A stretch of DNA of 64,000 bases. It comes from Macrococcus capreoli. GTDB taxonomy: Bacteria; Bacillota; Bacilli; Staphylococcales; Staphylococcaceae. Shown here in pieces: positions 40,772-49,605 of the stretch; position 1 is the first letter of the stretch, and each line of letters opens with the position of its first letter. The notes under the pieces are model-generated. The model worked only from the letters and a program-made list of their open reading frames with translations. It did not search any database and was not told the DNA's origin. The DNA lies in assembly GCF_025628935.1 (NCBI RefSeq), contig NZ_JAOTIS010000002.1, positions 159,914 through 223,913 on the forward strand, written 5' to 3'. A program made the position numbers and the translations under genes.

Positions 40772-42418
40772 TTATTCTACTGAGAACATAAAGCTGTAAA
40801 TTGGTTGTTTACCATCTTGTACCTCAACTTCAACCTCTTCGTAATGCTCAGCTAAGAAAGATTCGATTGCTGAAACGTCTTCATCTTTCGCATCAGCACC
40901 TTTAATAATTGTTACAATTTCAGAATCTTCATCAATTAATGATTTTAATAATTCAATACAAACTTTTTGCTGATCATTATCTGAAACTGTAATTTTACCT
41001 TCGTTAATGCCCATAAAAGCGCCTTTTTTAATGTCGATGCCGTCAATCGAAGTATCACGTACTGCATACGTCACAGAACCAGATTTAACATTTGCTAATG
41101 CAGCCGTCATATTTTGCGCATTCTCTTCAACGTCCGCTTCTGGATTATACGAAAGCATCGCTGATAACCCTTGTGGAATCGTCTTAGAAGGTACCACTTT
41201 AACAGGAATTTCTGTTACTTGCGCTGCTTGTTCAGCGGCCATAATAATGTTCTTATTATTTGGTAATACGATTGCTTCTTTACATCCACTTTGTTCAATT
41301 ATCTTCACAATATCTTCAGTTGATGGATTCATCGTTTGACCACCACTGATCACATGCGTAGCACCGATGGATTTAAATAAGTCTGTAATTCCGTCACCCA
41401 TTGAAATCGTAATAATCGCTTTCTCCACTTTCGCAGTTTGCTCTTGACGTAGACCACGTTTACGTAATACTTCACGATGTTGTTCACGCATGTTCTCTAC
41501 TTTAATCTTAATAATTTCACCATATTGACTACCATATGTTAATGCTTCACCCGGTGTTTCAGAATGGACGTGTGTCTTTACAATTTCATCATCAGAAATA
41601 ACGAGTAAAGAATCACCGAATTCAGCCATATCATTTCTAAAATCATCTTCATTAAATGCTTTCATACCTGGTTTAAATCGAACCATAAATTCTGTACAGA
41701 ATCCTGGCACAATATCTTCTGTTTTCACGACATCGCCGAAGTCATGATCGTCATTGATGAAATCATCATCGACTTTACGCGCAACAGGTGCAGCAATCGC
41801 TTCACCTTTCATTACGCTTAAGAAACCTTCATAAACATACATTAAACCTTGGCCACCACTATCGACAACGCCAACTTCTTTAAGGACTGGCAATAAGTCT
41901 GGTGTACGTTGTAATGATGCATTTCCTGCACGCACTACTTCTTCCATAATTGCGATACAATCATCTGTTTCTTCTGCAATTTTCATTGCACCTTCACTCG
42001 CTTCACGTGCAACAGTTAAAATTGTACCTTCAACAGGCTTCATTACCGCTTTATAAGCCGTTTTTACACCTGCTTTAAATGCTTTTGCAAACTTTTTAGC
42101 ATCAATTTCTTCTTCCTGCTCAATATATTTTGAGAATCCACGGAATAATTGTGAAAGAATGACACCTGAATTTCCACGTGCCCCCATTAATAAGCCTTTT
42201 GAGAATGCGATCCCAACATTACCAATATGTTTTTCAATATGTTCTTCAGTCTCTTTCGCACCTGAAGTAATTGATAAATTCATGTTTGTTCCTGTATCAC
42301 CATCTGGTACCGGGAAGACATTTAATGAATCCACATAATCTGCATTTTGAGATAAGTTATTTGCTCCTGTAATAATCATTTCAGCAAATAGCTTGCCGTC
42401 AATTGTTTTCATGTTCAT
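40772..42418 (-). CDS. fakA: Fatty acid kinase catalytic subunit FakA (YloV/DAK family)
   Basis: 548 residues. Phosphorylates fatty acids bound to FakB, for PlsY use. N-terminal DhaL-type kinase domain with [15 protein letters not shown] (Mg-ATP site, 35-49) and [13 protein letters not shown]; middle domain with conserved Cys/His; C-terminal DegV-like domain. AGGGAGGATT before the first ATG. It lies 8 bp downstream of asp23/yloU. Confidence 0.95.
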   Translation of the reverse strand: MNMKTIDGKLFAEMIITGANNLSQNADYVDSLNVFPVPDGDTGTNMNLSITSGAKETEEHIEKHIGNVGIAFSKGLLMGARGNSGVILSQLFRGFSKYIEQEEEIDAKKFAKAFKAGVKTAYKAVMKPVEGTILTVAREASEGAMKIAEETDDCIAIMEEVVRAGNASLQRTPDLLPVLKEVGVVDSGGQGLMYVYEGFLSVMKGEAIAAPVARKVDDDFINDDHDFGDVVKTEDIVPGFCTEFMVRFKPGMKAFNEDDFRNDMAEFGDSLLVISDDEIVKTHVHSETPGEALTYGSQYGEIIKIKVENMREQHREVLRKRGLRQEQTAKVEKAIITISMGDGITDLFKSIGATHVISGGQTMNPSTEDIVKIIEQSGCKEAIVLPNNKNIIMAAEQAAQVTEIPVKVVPSKTIPQGLSAMLSYNPEADVEENAQNMTAALANVKSGSVTYAVRDTSIDGIDIKKGAFMGINEGKITVSDNDQQKVCIELLKSLIDEDSEIVTIIKGADAKDEDVSAIESFLAEHYEEVEVEVQDGKQPIYSFMFSVE

Positions 42419-42426
42419 AATCCTCC

Positions 42427-42801
42427 CTATTCTTCATCGTCCAGTTTAATGACACGTACACCTTGGATGTATATGTTTACTGAATTTACTTTTAAATTTA
42501 AAGTTTTTTCTAATGTATATTTAACTGCAGATTGTACATTGTTTGCAATTTCTGAAATCTTCGTACCATATGCAACAATAATGTACATATCTACATCTAA
42601 CACGCCATCATTATTCGTTACGATAACACCTTTTGAATAATTTTCACGACCAACAATATCTGCAATACCGTCTCTTACTTGATGTTTACTTGCCATACCT
42701 ATAATGCCATAACATTCTACTGCAGTACCGCCAGCAATCGTTGCAATGACGTCACTTGAAATATCAATTGAACCTAATTCATTTGTAATTTCTAAAGTCA
42801 T
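42427..42801 (-). CDS. yloU: Asp23/Gls24-family protein (YloU)
   Basis: 124 residues of the Asp23/DUF322 type: [20 protein letters not shown] near the start and [13 protein letters not shown] in the middle. YloU is always the partner of the fatty acid kinase gene, but its role is unsettled. AAGGAGGATAC SD. Operon with fakA. Confidence 0.92.
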   Translation of the reverse strand: MTLEITNELGSIDISSDVIATIAGGTAVECYGIIGMASKHQVRDGIADIVGRENYSKGVIVTNNDGVLDVDMYIIVAYGTKISEIANNVQSAVKYTLEKTLNLKVNSVNIYIQGVRVIKLDDEE

Positions 42802-43111
42802 GATGTATCCTCCTTATCGATTTACATTCGTCACATTATTATAATCAATAATTTATGATAATTACAAGAAATCTATAGAAATCTGCGTAATTTATTATCA
42901 TTTCCATACTAAATTATATTAAAATTACATGAATTCACTCATTTTTTACCGTCATTTTCATTAATTCCAGCAATCTTTGGTTAGAAACACGCCACACCAT
43001 TCACACAGTACAACATCAAATATTTCTTGCATTCACTATCGGATTGTGTTAAATTATTATGGTATGTAAAAGATAAGTGTATCTCTATATTCTATTAAAG
43101 GAGGGAATAAT
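42802..43111. promoter_or_regulatory. Divergent promoter region between yloU-fakA and rpmB
   Basis: 310 bp without a gene. For yloU (minus) there is -35 TTGTAA (42862-42867), 18-bp spacer and -10 TATAAT (42838-42843). For rpmB (plus) the best match is TTGCAT, 17 bp, TAAATT (about 43029-43057), which is weaker. I see nothing else in the remaining AT-rich middle. Confidence 0.55.
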
Positions 43112-43300
43112 ATGGCTAAAGTATGTCATGTTACAGGCCGTAAAGCAGTTTCAGGTAACAATCGTTCTCACGCTATGAACTACAGCAAACGTCGCTTCGG
43201 TGCTAACTTACAAAAAGTTAGAATCTTAGTTGATGGTAAGCCTAAACGTGTATGGGTTTCAGCTCGTGCATTAAAATCAGGTAAAGTGACGCGCGTTTAA
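43112..43300 (+). CDS. rpmB: Large ribosomal subunit protein L28
   Basis: 62 residues: [30 protein letters not shown], and the basic tail [14 protein letters not shown] non-zinc form (only one Cys). AAAGGAGGG SD. The only plus-strand backbone gene in this half, as in staphylococci. Confidence 0.98.
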   Translation: MAKVCHVTGRKAVSGNNRSHAMNYSKRRFGANLQKVRILVDGKPKRVWVSARALKSGKVTRV

Positions 43301-43315
43301 TTGAATATACAGATA

Positions 43316-43349
43316 CAAAAAAGACCTTTGTGTGAAAGGTCTTTTTTTG
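43316..43349. terminator. Bidirectional terminator between rpmB and thiN
   Basis: AAAAAAGACCTTT / AAAGGTCTTTTTT stem with A and T runs at both ends; it serves rpmB (plus) and thiN (minus). Confidence 0.93.
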
Positions 43350-43362
43350 TTGTCTTTAATAT

Positions 43363-44004
43363 TTATTTCACTTCATTACTTTGGATCATATAAACCATAC
43401 CTTGTTCGATAACAATCTCTGCACGATCCGTTACAAATTCATTAGAAACTGTGCGTGTATATCCCATCTTCACTTCTAAACGGTCCGTTTCATATTTTAA
43501 CCCATCAATAGAGATAATTACGCCATCATTCACCGGAATAAAAGAAACATATTTTTTGTCACGGCTTTTTTCGATAATGTGCGTGCCTGTCGGTAACACT
43601 TGAATTTCATTATAGTCATCGACCATAATAAATTCTGACTCAGATAATAACACATCAGGATGAATTAACGTTTGTAAGTTACCTAAGAAGTGATCTAATC
43701 TACCTCCAGTGGCACCGTGAATATACACTTTATCATAGCCTAAGTTTTTAGCGTATTGTATGCCTACTTCAAGGTCCGTTTCATTCTTTTCTGCAGGTAA
43801 ATATTCTATATCAATTACTGCTTCAATTCGTGCTCGATCTTCATCAGTAACAGAATCAAAATCACCGAATGCCGCAATCGGACGAATACCTGCATCAACC
43901 AGCATGATTGTGCCATAATCTATACCGATCCAATCTTCTGCTTGGTGTGCCTTTAAATATGCTGTAGAAACACCAAGTTTCGTACATAATATATGTAAAT
44001 TCAT
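43363..44004 (-). CDS. thiN: Thiamine pyrophosphokinase
   Basis: 213 residues. Converts thiamine and ATP to thiamine diphosphate. Motifs FGDFDSVTDEDR, EKNETDLEVGIQYA and GATGGRLDHFLGNLQ. GGGGAGAAT SD. Adjacent to rpe (1 bp). Confidence 0.95.
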   Translation of the reverse strand: MNLHILCTKLGVSTAYLKAHQAEDWIGIDYGTIMLVDAGIRPIAAFGDFDSVTDEDRARIEAVIDIEYLPAEKNETDLEVGIQYAKNLGYDKVYIHGATGGRLDHFLGNLQTLIHPDVLLSESEFIMVDDYNEIQVLPTGTHIIEKSRDKKYVSFIPVNDGVIISIDGLKYETDRLEVKMGYTRTVSNEFVTDRAEIVIEQGMVYMIQSNEVK

Positions 44005-44005
44005 G

Positions 44006-44650
44006 TTATTCTCCCCTTAATATTGCCGTCGGTATTGATAAATCATCATGATTAAAGAAATATGATCCAGCTACTAATACATCTGCACCCGCATTGCTAC
44101 ACAATGTAGCAGTAGTTTCGTTGACACCACCATCGACCTCAATTTCATACGACAAATCATTATTTTGACGAAAATCATTTAGAAATTGAATCTTGTCGAC
44201 ACAACTCTCAATAAATTGCTGTCCGCCGAAACCAGGATTTACTGTCATAACAAGGACTAAATCGACATCTTTTAATACAGGCACTAATGATTCAATAGGA
44301 GTACCAGGGTTAAGCGTGATACCCGCTTTCTTACCCAACGCTTTAATTTGTTGAATGGCACGATGAATATGATTTGTTGCTTCAACATGAACTGTAATAA
44401 TATCACTGCCCGCATTCGCAAACGCTTCAATATAACGTTCAGGATCCTGGACCATTAAATGGGTATCAATCGTTAAATCCGTTATTGCACGTATTTGATT
44501 TAACAATGGGAAAGCAAACGAAATATTCGGTACGAATGTTCCGTCCATTACATCGAAATGAATATAATCAATTCCTGCTGCCTCTAAACGTTGAATCTCT
44601 TGTTGTAAATTTAAAAAATCACATGATAATAAACTCGGTGCAACTTTCAT
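44006..44650 (-). CDS. rpe: Ribulose-phosphate 3-epimerase
   Basis: 214 residues. Pentose-phosphate pathway TIM barrel. HFDVMDGTFVPN (32-43), DTHLMVQDPERYI, VNPGFGGQQFI and VDGGVN carry the metal-binding and phosphate-binding residues. The ATG overlaps the rsgA stop (TAATG); AAAGGTGAG SD. Confidence 0.97.
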   Translation of the reverse strand: MKVAPSLLSCDFLNLQQEIQRLEAAGIDYIHFDVMDGTFVPNISFAFPLLNQIRAITDLTIDTHLMVQDPERYIEAFANAGSDIITVHVEATNHIHRAIQQIKALGKKAGITLNPGTPIESLVPVLKDVDLVLVMTVNPGFGGQQFIESCVDKIQFLNDFRQNNDLSYEIEVDGGVNETTATLCSNAGADVLVAGSYFFNHDDLSIPTAILRGE

Positions 44651-45531
44651 TAGTATCTCACCTTTCTCGTTTCAATTTCCGTTAACATTTGTTGATAATG
44701 TTTATAACGTGATGCTAATATCTCGCCCGATTCAACTGCCGATTTAATGGCACATTTCGGTTCATTCGTATGCATACATTCTCTGAATTTACAGCCGTCA
44801 TGCAATGCAACAAACTCTACGAAACAATGCTTTAACGTATTACGATCTAAATTATCTAAATCAAGTGAACTAAAGCCTGGTGTATCTGCAATATAGCCAT
44901 TTTCAAGTGGAATTAATTCAACATGACGCGTCGTATGTTTCCCACGGTTTAACGCATTACTAATAACACCAGTGTTTAAATTTGCATTTGGAATTAACGC
45001 ATTTATAAATGATGACTTACCTACTCCGGATTGACCGGCAAGCACAGTGATTCCTTTAATCAAGTTTGTAAAGTTGTGTTGTTCTAAATTAGATACGAAC
45101 ATAACATCGTAACCAATTTTTTGATAGTAGTCTAAACACGATGTAATATATTCAATTTGTTCATCATTGAGTAAATCCTTTTTCGTTACTAATAGGACAG
45201 GTTCAATGTCATATGACTCAATAATCGTAATAAATTTATCAACTAAATTTAAACTGAACTCTGGTTCTTTCGCACTCATAACAACGATTACACGGTCTAC
45301 GTTCGCAACGGGTGGACGCACCATCACATTACGACGTTCTAATATTTCTAATATATAACCATCCGTATCATTTTCAATTTGAAACGCTACGAAATCACCC
45401 ACATACGGAGTAATACCTTTTTTACGAAAGTTCCCACGCGCACGGCATTGATATATCAACCCGTCGCCTTCTGATTTTACATAATAAAAGCCACTCAACG
45501 CTTTAATAATTTGTCCTTTAATAACAGTCAC
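44650..45531 (-). CDS. rsgA: Ribosome small-subunit GTPase RsgA
   Basis: 293 residues as read from GTG at 45529-45531. 30S maturation GTPase with N-terminal OB fold, permuted G domain (TKKD, GQSGVGKSSFIN, DTPGFSS) and a C-terminal zinc knuckle (CKFRECMHTNEPKC). The start is ambiguous: the only SD, AGAGGTGA, overlaps the GTG itself and would instead place an ATT codon (45520-45522) at the right distance. Alignment by memory with B. subtilis and S. aureus RsgA puts their starts between the two. It starts 8 bp after the transporter gene. Confidence 0.95.
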   Translation of the reverse strand: MTVIKGQIIKALSGFYYVKSEGDGLIYQCRARGNFRKKGITPYVGDFVAFQIENDTDGYILEILERRNVMVRPPVANVDRVIVVMSAKEPEFSLNLVDKFITIIESYDIEPVLLVTKKDLLNDEQIEYITSCLDYYQKIGYDVMFVSNLEQHNFTNLIKGITVLAGQSGVGKSSFINALIPNANLNTGVISNALNRGKHTTRHVELIPLENGYIADTPGFSSLDLDNLDRNTLKHCFVEFVALHDGCKFRECMHTNEPKCAIKSAVESGEILASRYKHYQQMLTEIETRKVRY

Positions 45532-45539
45532 CTCTATTG

Positions 45540-46373
45540 TTAATGTCTTTTCGGATCATTTAAATAAGCATAAAATAAACCAATAAATAATCCTCCGCCA
45601 ACATAGTTTCCGAGTCCACTAAATAATAAATTGCGTAACATTGGTAAAATATTCGCTGCATCAAATTGATAAATTAATGCACTAACAAACACAACACCAT
45701 TGGCAATAACGTGTTCATAACCCATATAAGCAAATATCGTAACCCCAATAATCATCGCTACCATTTTCGGTAAAGCTTCTTTGAAATGCATCGTAACGAT
45801 AATTGAAATATTAATAAAGAAATTTGCAAATATACCTCGAATAAAAATATCTACCGATGAAAGATGCGTTTTCTTTTCTACTGTCGCATGCATTAAATTT
45901 AACATATCATTTGATATTAATGTACTAAATTTTAGCAAACTAAACAACAATATGCCACCTAACATATTGCCGATGAAGCATAATAAGAAGACAAGTAATG
46001 CACGTCGAATCGTTACCGATTTATAAAAAATACCAACTGTAAAATACATGAAATTGCTCGTAAGTAATTCTGAATACGTAAAGATGATGAAGATGAGGGC
46101 AAAACTAAACGTGATACCACCAACTAAACTTGCTAGATTGTCTCCGACAAGTGGTGCAAAATCAACACGTGCTTTCCAGGTGAAGACTGTGAGTAAGGCG
46201 ATGATAAACCCTGCCATAACAGCTCTAAATATATACCTGATAAAAAAATCTTTAACTAAACTTTCTTTTGTTAATACTGTGTCTTGAATACCATCCATTA
46301 ATTTTCGACCGTAGAAGAATTTTTCTGTTTCAGGAAAATTGTATGTAGTAGACGATTCTTGTGCTTTATTCAT
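45540..46373 (-). CDS. Formate/nitrite transporter (FNT family)
   Basis: 277 residues. Six membrane helices after a roughly 45-residue cytoplasmic N-terminus. Family features include the second-helix-loop segment GDNLASLVGGITFSFALIF and the FANFFINISIIVTM half-helix region with the pore. Pentameric channels that move formate or nitrite. ATG with GGAGGCG. It is 8 bp upstream of rsgA, so rsgA-rpe-thiN may share its promoter. A Rex-type operator covers the start of transcription, suggesting expression rises when NADH is high (fermentation or low oxygen). Confidence 0.85.
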   Translation of the reverse strand: MNKAQESSTTYNFPETEKFFYGRKLMDGIQDTVLTKESLVKDFFIRYIFRAVMAGFIIALLTVFTWKARVDFAPLVGDNLASLVGGITFSFALIFIIFTYSELLTSNFMYFTVGIFYKSVTIRRALLVFLLCFIGNMLGGILLFSLLKFSTLISNDMLNLMHATVEKKTHLSSVDIFIRGIFANFFINISIIVTMHFKEALPKMVAMIIGVTIFAYMGYEHVIANGVVFVSALIYQFDAANILPMLRNLLFSGLGNYVGGGLFIGLFYAYLNDPKRH

Positions 46374-46390
46374 TTAATGACGCCTCCGAT

Positions 46391-46442
46391 TTGTGATTTT
46401 TTTCACACAATGTATTGTAAAACATATTTTAGATTTATACAA
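46391..46442 (-). promoter_or_regulatory. Promoter of the formate/nitrite transporter with Rex-type operator
   Basis: Minus-strand -35 TTGTAT (46437-46442), 17-bp spacer, -10 TACAAT (46414-46419). Right at the expected +1 is plus-strand TTGTGATTTTTTTCACAC (46391-46408). It matches the Rex operator TTGTGA-N6-TCACAA at 11 of 12 arm positions. It also fits the CRP/ArcR pattern TGTGA-N6-TCACA exactly, so Rex versus ArcR cannot be settled by sequence; the position over +1 favours a repressor. Confidence 0.65.
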
Positions 46443-46485
46443 GATTTATTTTTGAATGGATTCATTAATACGAAATATATAAATA

Positions 46486-46530
46486 ATAAAAAAGACTGGA
46501 ATTGAAGTTTATGTACTTCTTTTCCAGTCT
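46486..46530 (-). terminator. Terminator after kup
   Basis: Minus-strand AGACTGGAA...AGAAGT / ACTTCA...TTCCAGTCT hairpin followed by TTTTTT. It lies 180 bp past the kup stop, beyond the two direct repeats. Confidence 0.85.
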
Positions 46531-46535
46531 GATGC

Positions 46536-46579
46536 GTTTTCTCCAGTTTTTCAGCGCCTTAACGCTTTGTCGACAGCCT
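46536..46579. repeat. 44-bp direct repeat, copy 1
   Basis: Begins GTTTTCTCCAGTTTTTCAGC and ends GCTTTGTCGACAGCCT. Identical to 46658-46701. Contains the small inverted repeat AGCGCC...GGCGCT-like core around CAGCGCCTTAACGCT. Confidence 0.9.
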
Positions 46580-46657
46580 CTCTTAAACGGCGTCTCCAAA
46601 GCAGTCGCTTCGAAAACTTCGAAAACATATCTGAAATCAAAGAGCGATTTCTGATTA

Positions 46658-46701
46658 GTTTTCTCCAGTTTTTCAGCGCCTTAACGCTTTGTCGACAGCC
46701 T
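46658..46701. repeat. 44-bp direct repeat, copy 2
   Basis: Identical to 46536-46579 and 122 bp from it start to start. Both lie in the kup 3' untranslated stretch; the segment between them contains CTGAAATC/GATTTCTG (inverted) and a doubled CGAAAACTT motif. Confidence 0.9.
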
Positions 46702-46706
46702 TCTCG

Positions 46707-48689
46707 TTAATCTATTCTTTTCATCGGGATAGCCTTAATTAATGGTGTCGTTAATGGTATTGTTTCATACATCACTTCGTTAGATGGTAATTCAAACCAT
46801 TTCACTGGTGATGCTGTAAATCGCTTAATCGCAATTTTCCATTGCAGAATCAAACGTTCATACCATAATAAATCCCCGTCTAATAACACTTCATCTTGTA
46901 ACACCACAAATTTAAAGTCACTTATAACACGTAAATTATTAGTACCATATGGTCTAAACTGCTCTTTCATTTGTTTACTTTTCACTAATGATCGTGCAAT
47001 ATTCTTAACATAATAGTTCACATTCTGGTGCATACGGAATCCTAAAATTAACTGCACTTTAAAGATATGATCCGTATTAAAGTTCTCAATACGGTAATTA
47101 ACCTGGAATGGTTCATCACTCACTTTAACATTTACAAACCAGTACACGTCTGCACGTTTCGGTCGACCATCCAGTATTGATTTAATCACTTGTTTTTCTA
47201 TCATACGGTCTTCTTCATTCGTCGTTAAATACACTAAGTTCGTCGCAAATTTCGGTACACTTCTATCTAATTTCAATGATTTCAGTTGCCCTAAATAATC
47301 GTCAATTGCAATATCATGCGATTGTTTATCTTTAATTAAATAACCATCATACCAAATAATCATTACAAAGATAATTAAACATGAAATTAACACTGCAACG
47401 TAACCACCATGCGTGAACTTCGCTAGACTTGAAATAAAGAACGCAAATTCAAGCAATAAGAAAAATCCAATCATCAACATCACTAATATTTGATTGACTT
47501 GCTTTTGCTTTAAATAGTTTGAAAGTAAAATCGTAGTCATCATCATCGTCACTGTAATACTTAAGCCATATGCCGCTTCCATATTGACTGAAGTTTTAAA
47601 GTATAAAACGACAAGTACACATAAGAACCAGATCACACCAGTAACCGTAGGGATATACATTTGACCTTTCACAGTAGATGGATATTTAATATCCAGTTTC
47701 GGCATGAACTTTAAGTGAATTGCTTCAGAAACTAACGTATAAGCACCTGTAATTAACGCTTGAGATGCAATGATAGCTGCGAATGTTGCCATAAATACGC
47801 CATAAATAATGAATGAATCCGGCATGATCTGGAAGAACGGATTAATTTCATCTAATTGCGTCTTATCCCCTAAATGTGCAATCGTCCATGCACCTTGTCC
47901 CAAATAGCTTAATATTAACATAATTTTCACAAACGGCCATGTGAAGTAAATTGATTTCTTCCCAACATGCCCCATATCTGAATACAATGCTTCTGCCCCT
48001 GTCGCACATAAGAAGACAGTACCTAATATTAAAAGTCCCATTTTATTATCCGGACTAAATAAGATTTTTATCCCGTAAACCGGATTAAATGCTTGTAATA
48101 CCGACAAATCCTGAACAAGTTGCAACGTTCCGAATACACCCATCATTGTAAACCATAAAAACATAACAGGTCCAAATATTTTACCGATACTTCCTGTACC
48201 AAAACGTTGAGCAAAGAAAATACAAGTTATGATCGCGATAACAATAATGATAATATTATTCTGATTTGAAGCAAAGCTATTATAGAAGTACGGAATTTCC
48301 TGTAACCCTTCAATTGCTGATGTTACTGTAACAGCAGGTGTCAATATCCCATCTGCAAGCAATGCTGCACCACCAATCATCGCAGGTACAAGTAGCCATT
48401 TCTTTTGCTTACGCACAAGGGTATATAAACTAAATATCCCCCCTTCACCATGGTTATCAGCACGCATACAAATCATGACATACTTTATCGTCGTCAACAT
48501 TGTTAAAGTCCAGATGACGAGTGATAAACATCCTATTATATAATCACGGGACATTTCTGATAGTCCTCCGCCAACCGATACGATCGCTTTCATTACGTAT
48601 AAAGGTGAAGTTCCGATATCACCATATACGATTCCTAAAGCAATGAGAAGCATTCCTACCGATACTTTTTTATTTTGATTGATATGCAT
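46707..48689 (-). CDS. kup: KUP-family potassium uptake protein
   Basis: 660 residues from MHINQNKKVSVGMLL. About 12 membrane helices in the first 440 residues with GIVYGDIGTSPLYVMKA near the start and HGEGGIFSLYTLVRK, both Kup signatures; a soluble C-terminal domain follows. It imports K+ with protons. The frame starts three codons earlier with GTG, but AGAGGTG precedes the ATG at 48687-48689. The next gene upstream is a small membrane protein on the same strand. Confidence 0.93.
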   Translation of the reverse strand: MHINQNKKVSVGMLLIALGIVYGDIGTSPLYVMKAIVSVGGGLSEMSRDYIIGCLSLVIWTLTMLTTIKYVMICMRADNHGEGGIFSLYTLVRKQKKWLLVPAMIGGAALLADGILTPAVTVTSAIEGLQEIPYFYNSFASNQNNIIIIVIAIITCIFFAQRFGTGSIGKIFGPVMFLWFTMMGVFGTLQLVQDLSVLQAFNPVYGIKILFSPDNKMGLLILGTVFLCATGAEALYSDMGHVGKKSIYFTWPFVKIMLILSYLGQGAWTIAHLGDKTQLDEINPFFQIMPDSFIIYGVFMATFAAIIASQALITGAYTLVSEAIHLKFMPKLDIKYPSTVKGQMYIPTVTGVIWFLCVLVVLYFKTSVNMEAAYGLSITVTMMMTTILLSNYLKQKQVNQILVMLMIGFFLLLEFAFFISSLAKFTHGGYVAVLISCLIIFVMIIWYDGYLIKDKQSHDIAIDDYLGQLKSLKLDRSVPKFATNLVYLTTNEEDRMIEKQVIKSILDGRPKRADVYWFVNVKVSDEPFQVNYRIENFNTDHIFKVQLILGFRMHQNVNYYVKNIARSLVKSKQMKEQFRPYGTNNLRVISDFKFVVLQDEVLLDGDLLWYERLILQWKIAIKRFTASPVKWFELPSNEVMYETIPLTTPLIKAIPMKRID

Positions 48690-48798
48690 ATTACGCACCT
48701 CTATTTAATATTATTTTGACCGACAGATTGCATTGTACTCCCTTTAGCACAAGATTACAATATGTTTATCAGAAATAGTATGATTAATACATTATGAC

Positions 48799-49095
48799 TT
48801 ACCTATCGATAGATTGATGCTTCGGCAAATTTTCCTTGTATTCCTGTTTTAGGTCAAGTTCATACTTTTTTAACAGTTCTTTTTCTACTTCTAATTTTAT
48901 TCTGTCTATGTGTTGCTGACTCATTTGTCGATAAATCTTATAATTAAAATACAGTATCGACAGCATGATAAGGAGTAATCCTCCAAAACCAATCATAATA
49001 AGAAGTTGTAAATGATCAAACATTGTTTGAAATTGGTTTTGTTTAGTGACGATAAAATCTTCTATATCTTTTATGGGTTGTGTGAAAAATATCAT
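48799..49095 (-). CDS. Small single-pass membrane protein, unknown function
   Basis: 98 residues. One membrane helix (about 31-51, LLIMIGFGGLLLIMLSILYF) flanked by an N-terminal polar segment and a highly charged, probably helical C-terminal half rich in Lys/Glu (DRIKLEVEKELLKKYELDLK). Good SD GGAGGG. I do not recognise a family. It is divergent from the rhodanese gene and 109 bp upstream of kup. Confidence 0.75.
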   Translation of the reverse strand: MIFFTQPIKDIEDFIVTKQNQFQTMFDHLQLLIMIGFGGLLLIMLSILYFNYKIYRQMSQQHIDRIKLEVEKELLKKYELDLKQEYKENLPKHQSIDR

Positions 49096-49173
49096 TGAAG
49101 CCCTCCATATTATTTTTCAATCCTACTGAATATATGTATGATAATACTATAAACGACGATAGGAGTGAAATTA

Positions 49174-49482
49174 ATGATGAAAATAATCACACTGGATGCA
49201 TTGATGGATACATTAAACACTGGTACAGATGCAATCCTTTTAGATGTGCGTGAACAAGATGAATTTGATGCAGGTCATATTCCACAAGCACAACTTTTAC
49301 CGTTATCTCAAATTGAAACACAAGCAACACAATTAAACAAAGACAACGAATACATTATCATTTGTAAAAAAGGTGGTCGTGCACAACGTGCAGGTGAGTA
49401 TCTTGATCAACTTGGTTTTAATGTAACCGTTGCTGAACAAGGCATGGATGACTGGACGGGTGAAGTAAAAATAGAATCATAA
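49174..49482 (+). CDS. Single-domain rhodanese-like sulfurtransferase
   Basis: 102 residues. Catalytic Cys is C64 in the loop CKKGGRA; the fold motifs LLDVREQDEFDAGHIPQAQ and the final GMDDWTGEV are clear. Moves sulfane sulfur or acts in persulfide handling. AGGAG places the ATG at 49174; an earlier GTG (49165) overlaps the SD. It is a single-gene transcript with its own terminator. Confidence 0.92.
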   Translation: MMKIITLDALMDTLNTGTDAILLDVREQDEFDAGHIPQAQLLPLSQIETQATQLNKDNEYIIICKKGGRAQRAGEYLDQLGFNVTVAEQGMDDWTGEVKIES

Positions 49483-49486
49483 TTAT

Positions 49487-49510
49487 AAGACAGCATGTGC
49501 TGTCTTTTTT
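49487..49510 (+). terminator. Terminator after the rhodanese gene
   Basis: AAGACAGCA / TGCTGTCTT with a 2-nt tip and a run of T. Confidence 0.9.
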
Positions 49511-49565
49511 GTATGTTTCAGTTTATATTTTATGGCATATTTTTATATTTTCATAATTCATTGTA

Positions 49566-49594
49566 AAGACCATACCTCAAACAGGCATGGTCTT
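49566..49594 (-). terminator. Terminator after the P450 gene
   Basis: Minus-strand AAGACCATGCCT / AGGTATGGTCTT stem, GTTTG loop, short TTTAC tail. Confidence 0.75.
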
Positions 49595-49605
49595 AATCAA
49601 CTTTA

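Noticed and set aside
46536..46701. The 44-bp repeats as an insertion sequence or CRISPR
   Set aside because: Only two copies, no transposase, no terminal inverted repeats and no target duplication were seen.
49165..49173. GTG start three codons upstream in the rhodanese gene
   Set aside because: The GTG overlaps the SD AGGAG, leaving no spacing; the ATG at 49174 is correctly placed.
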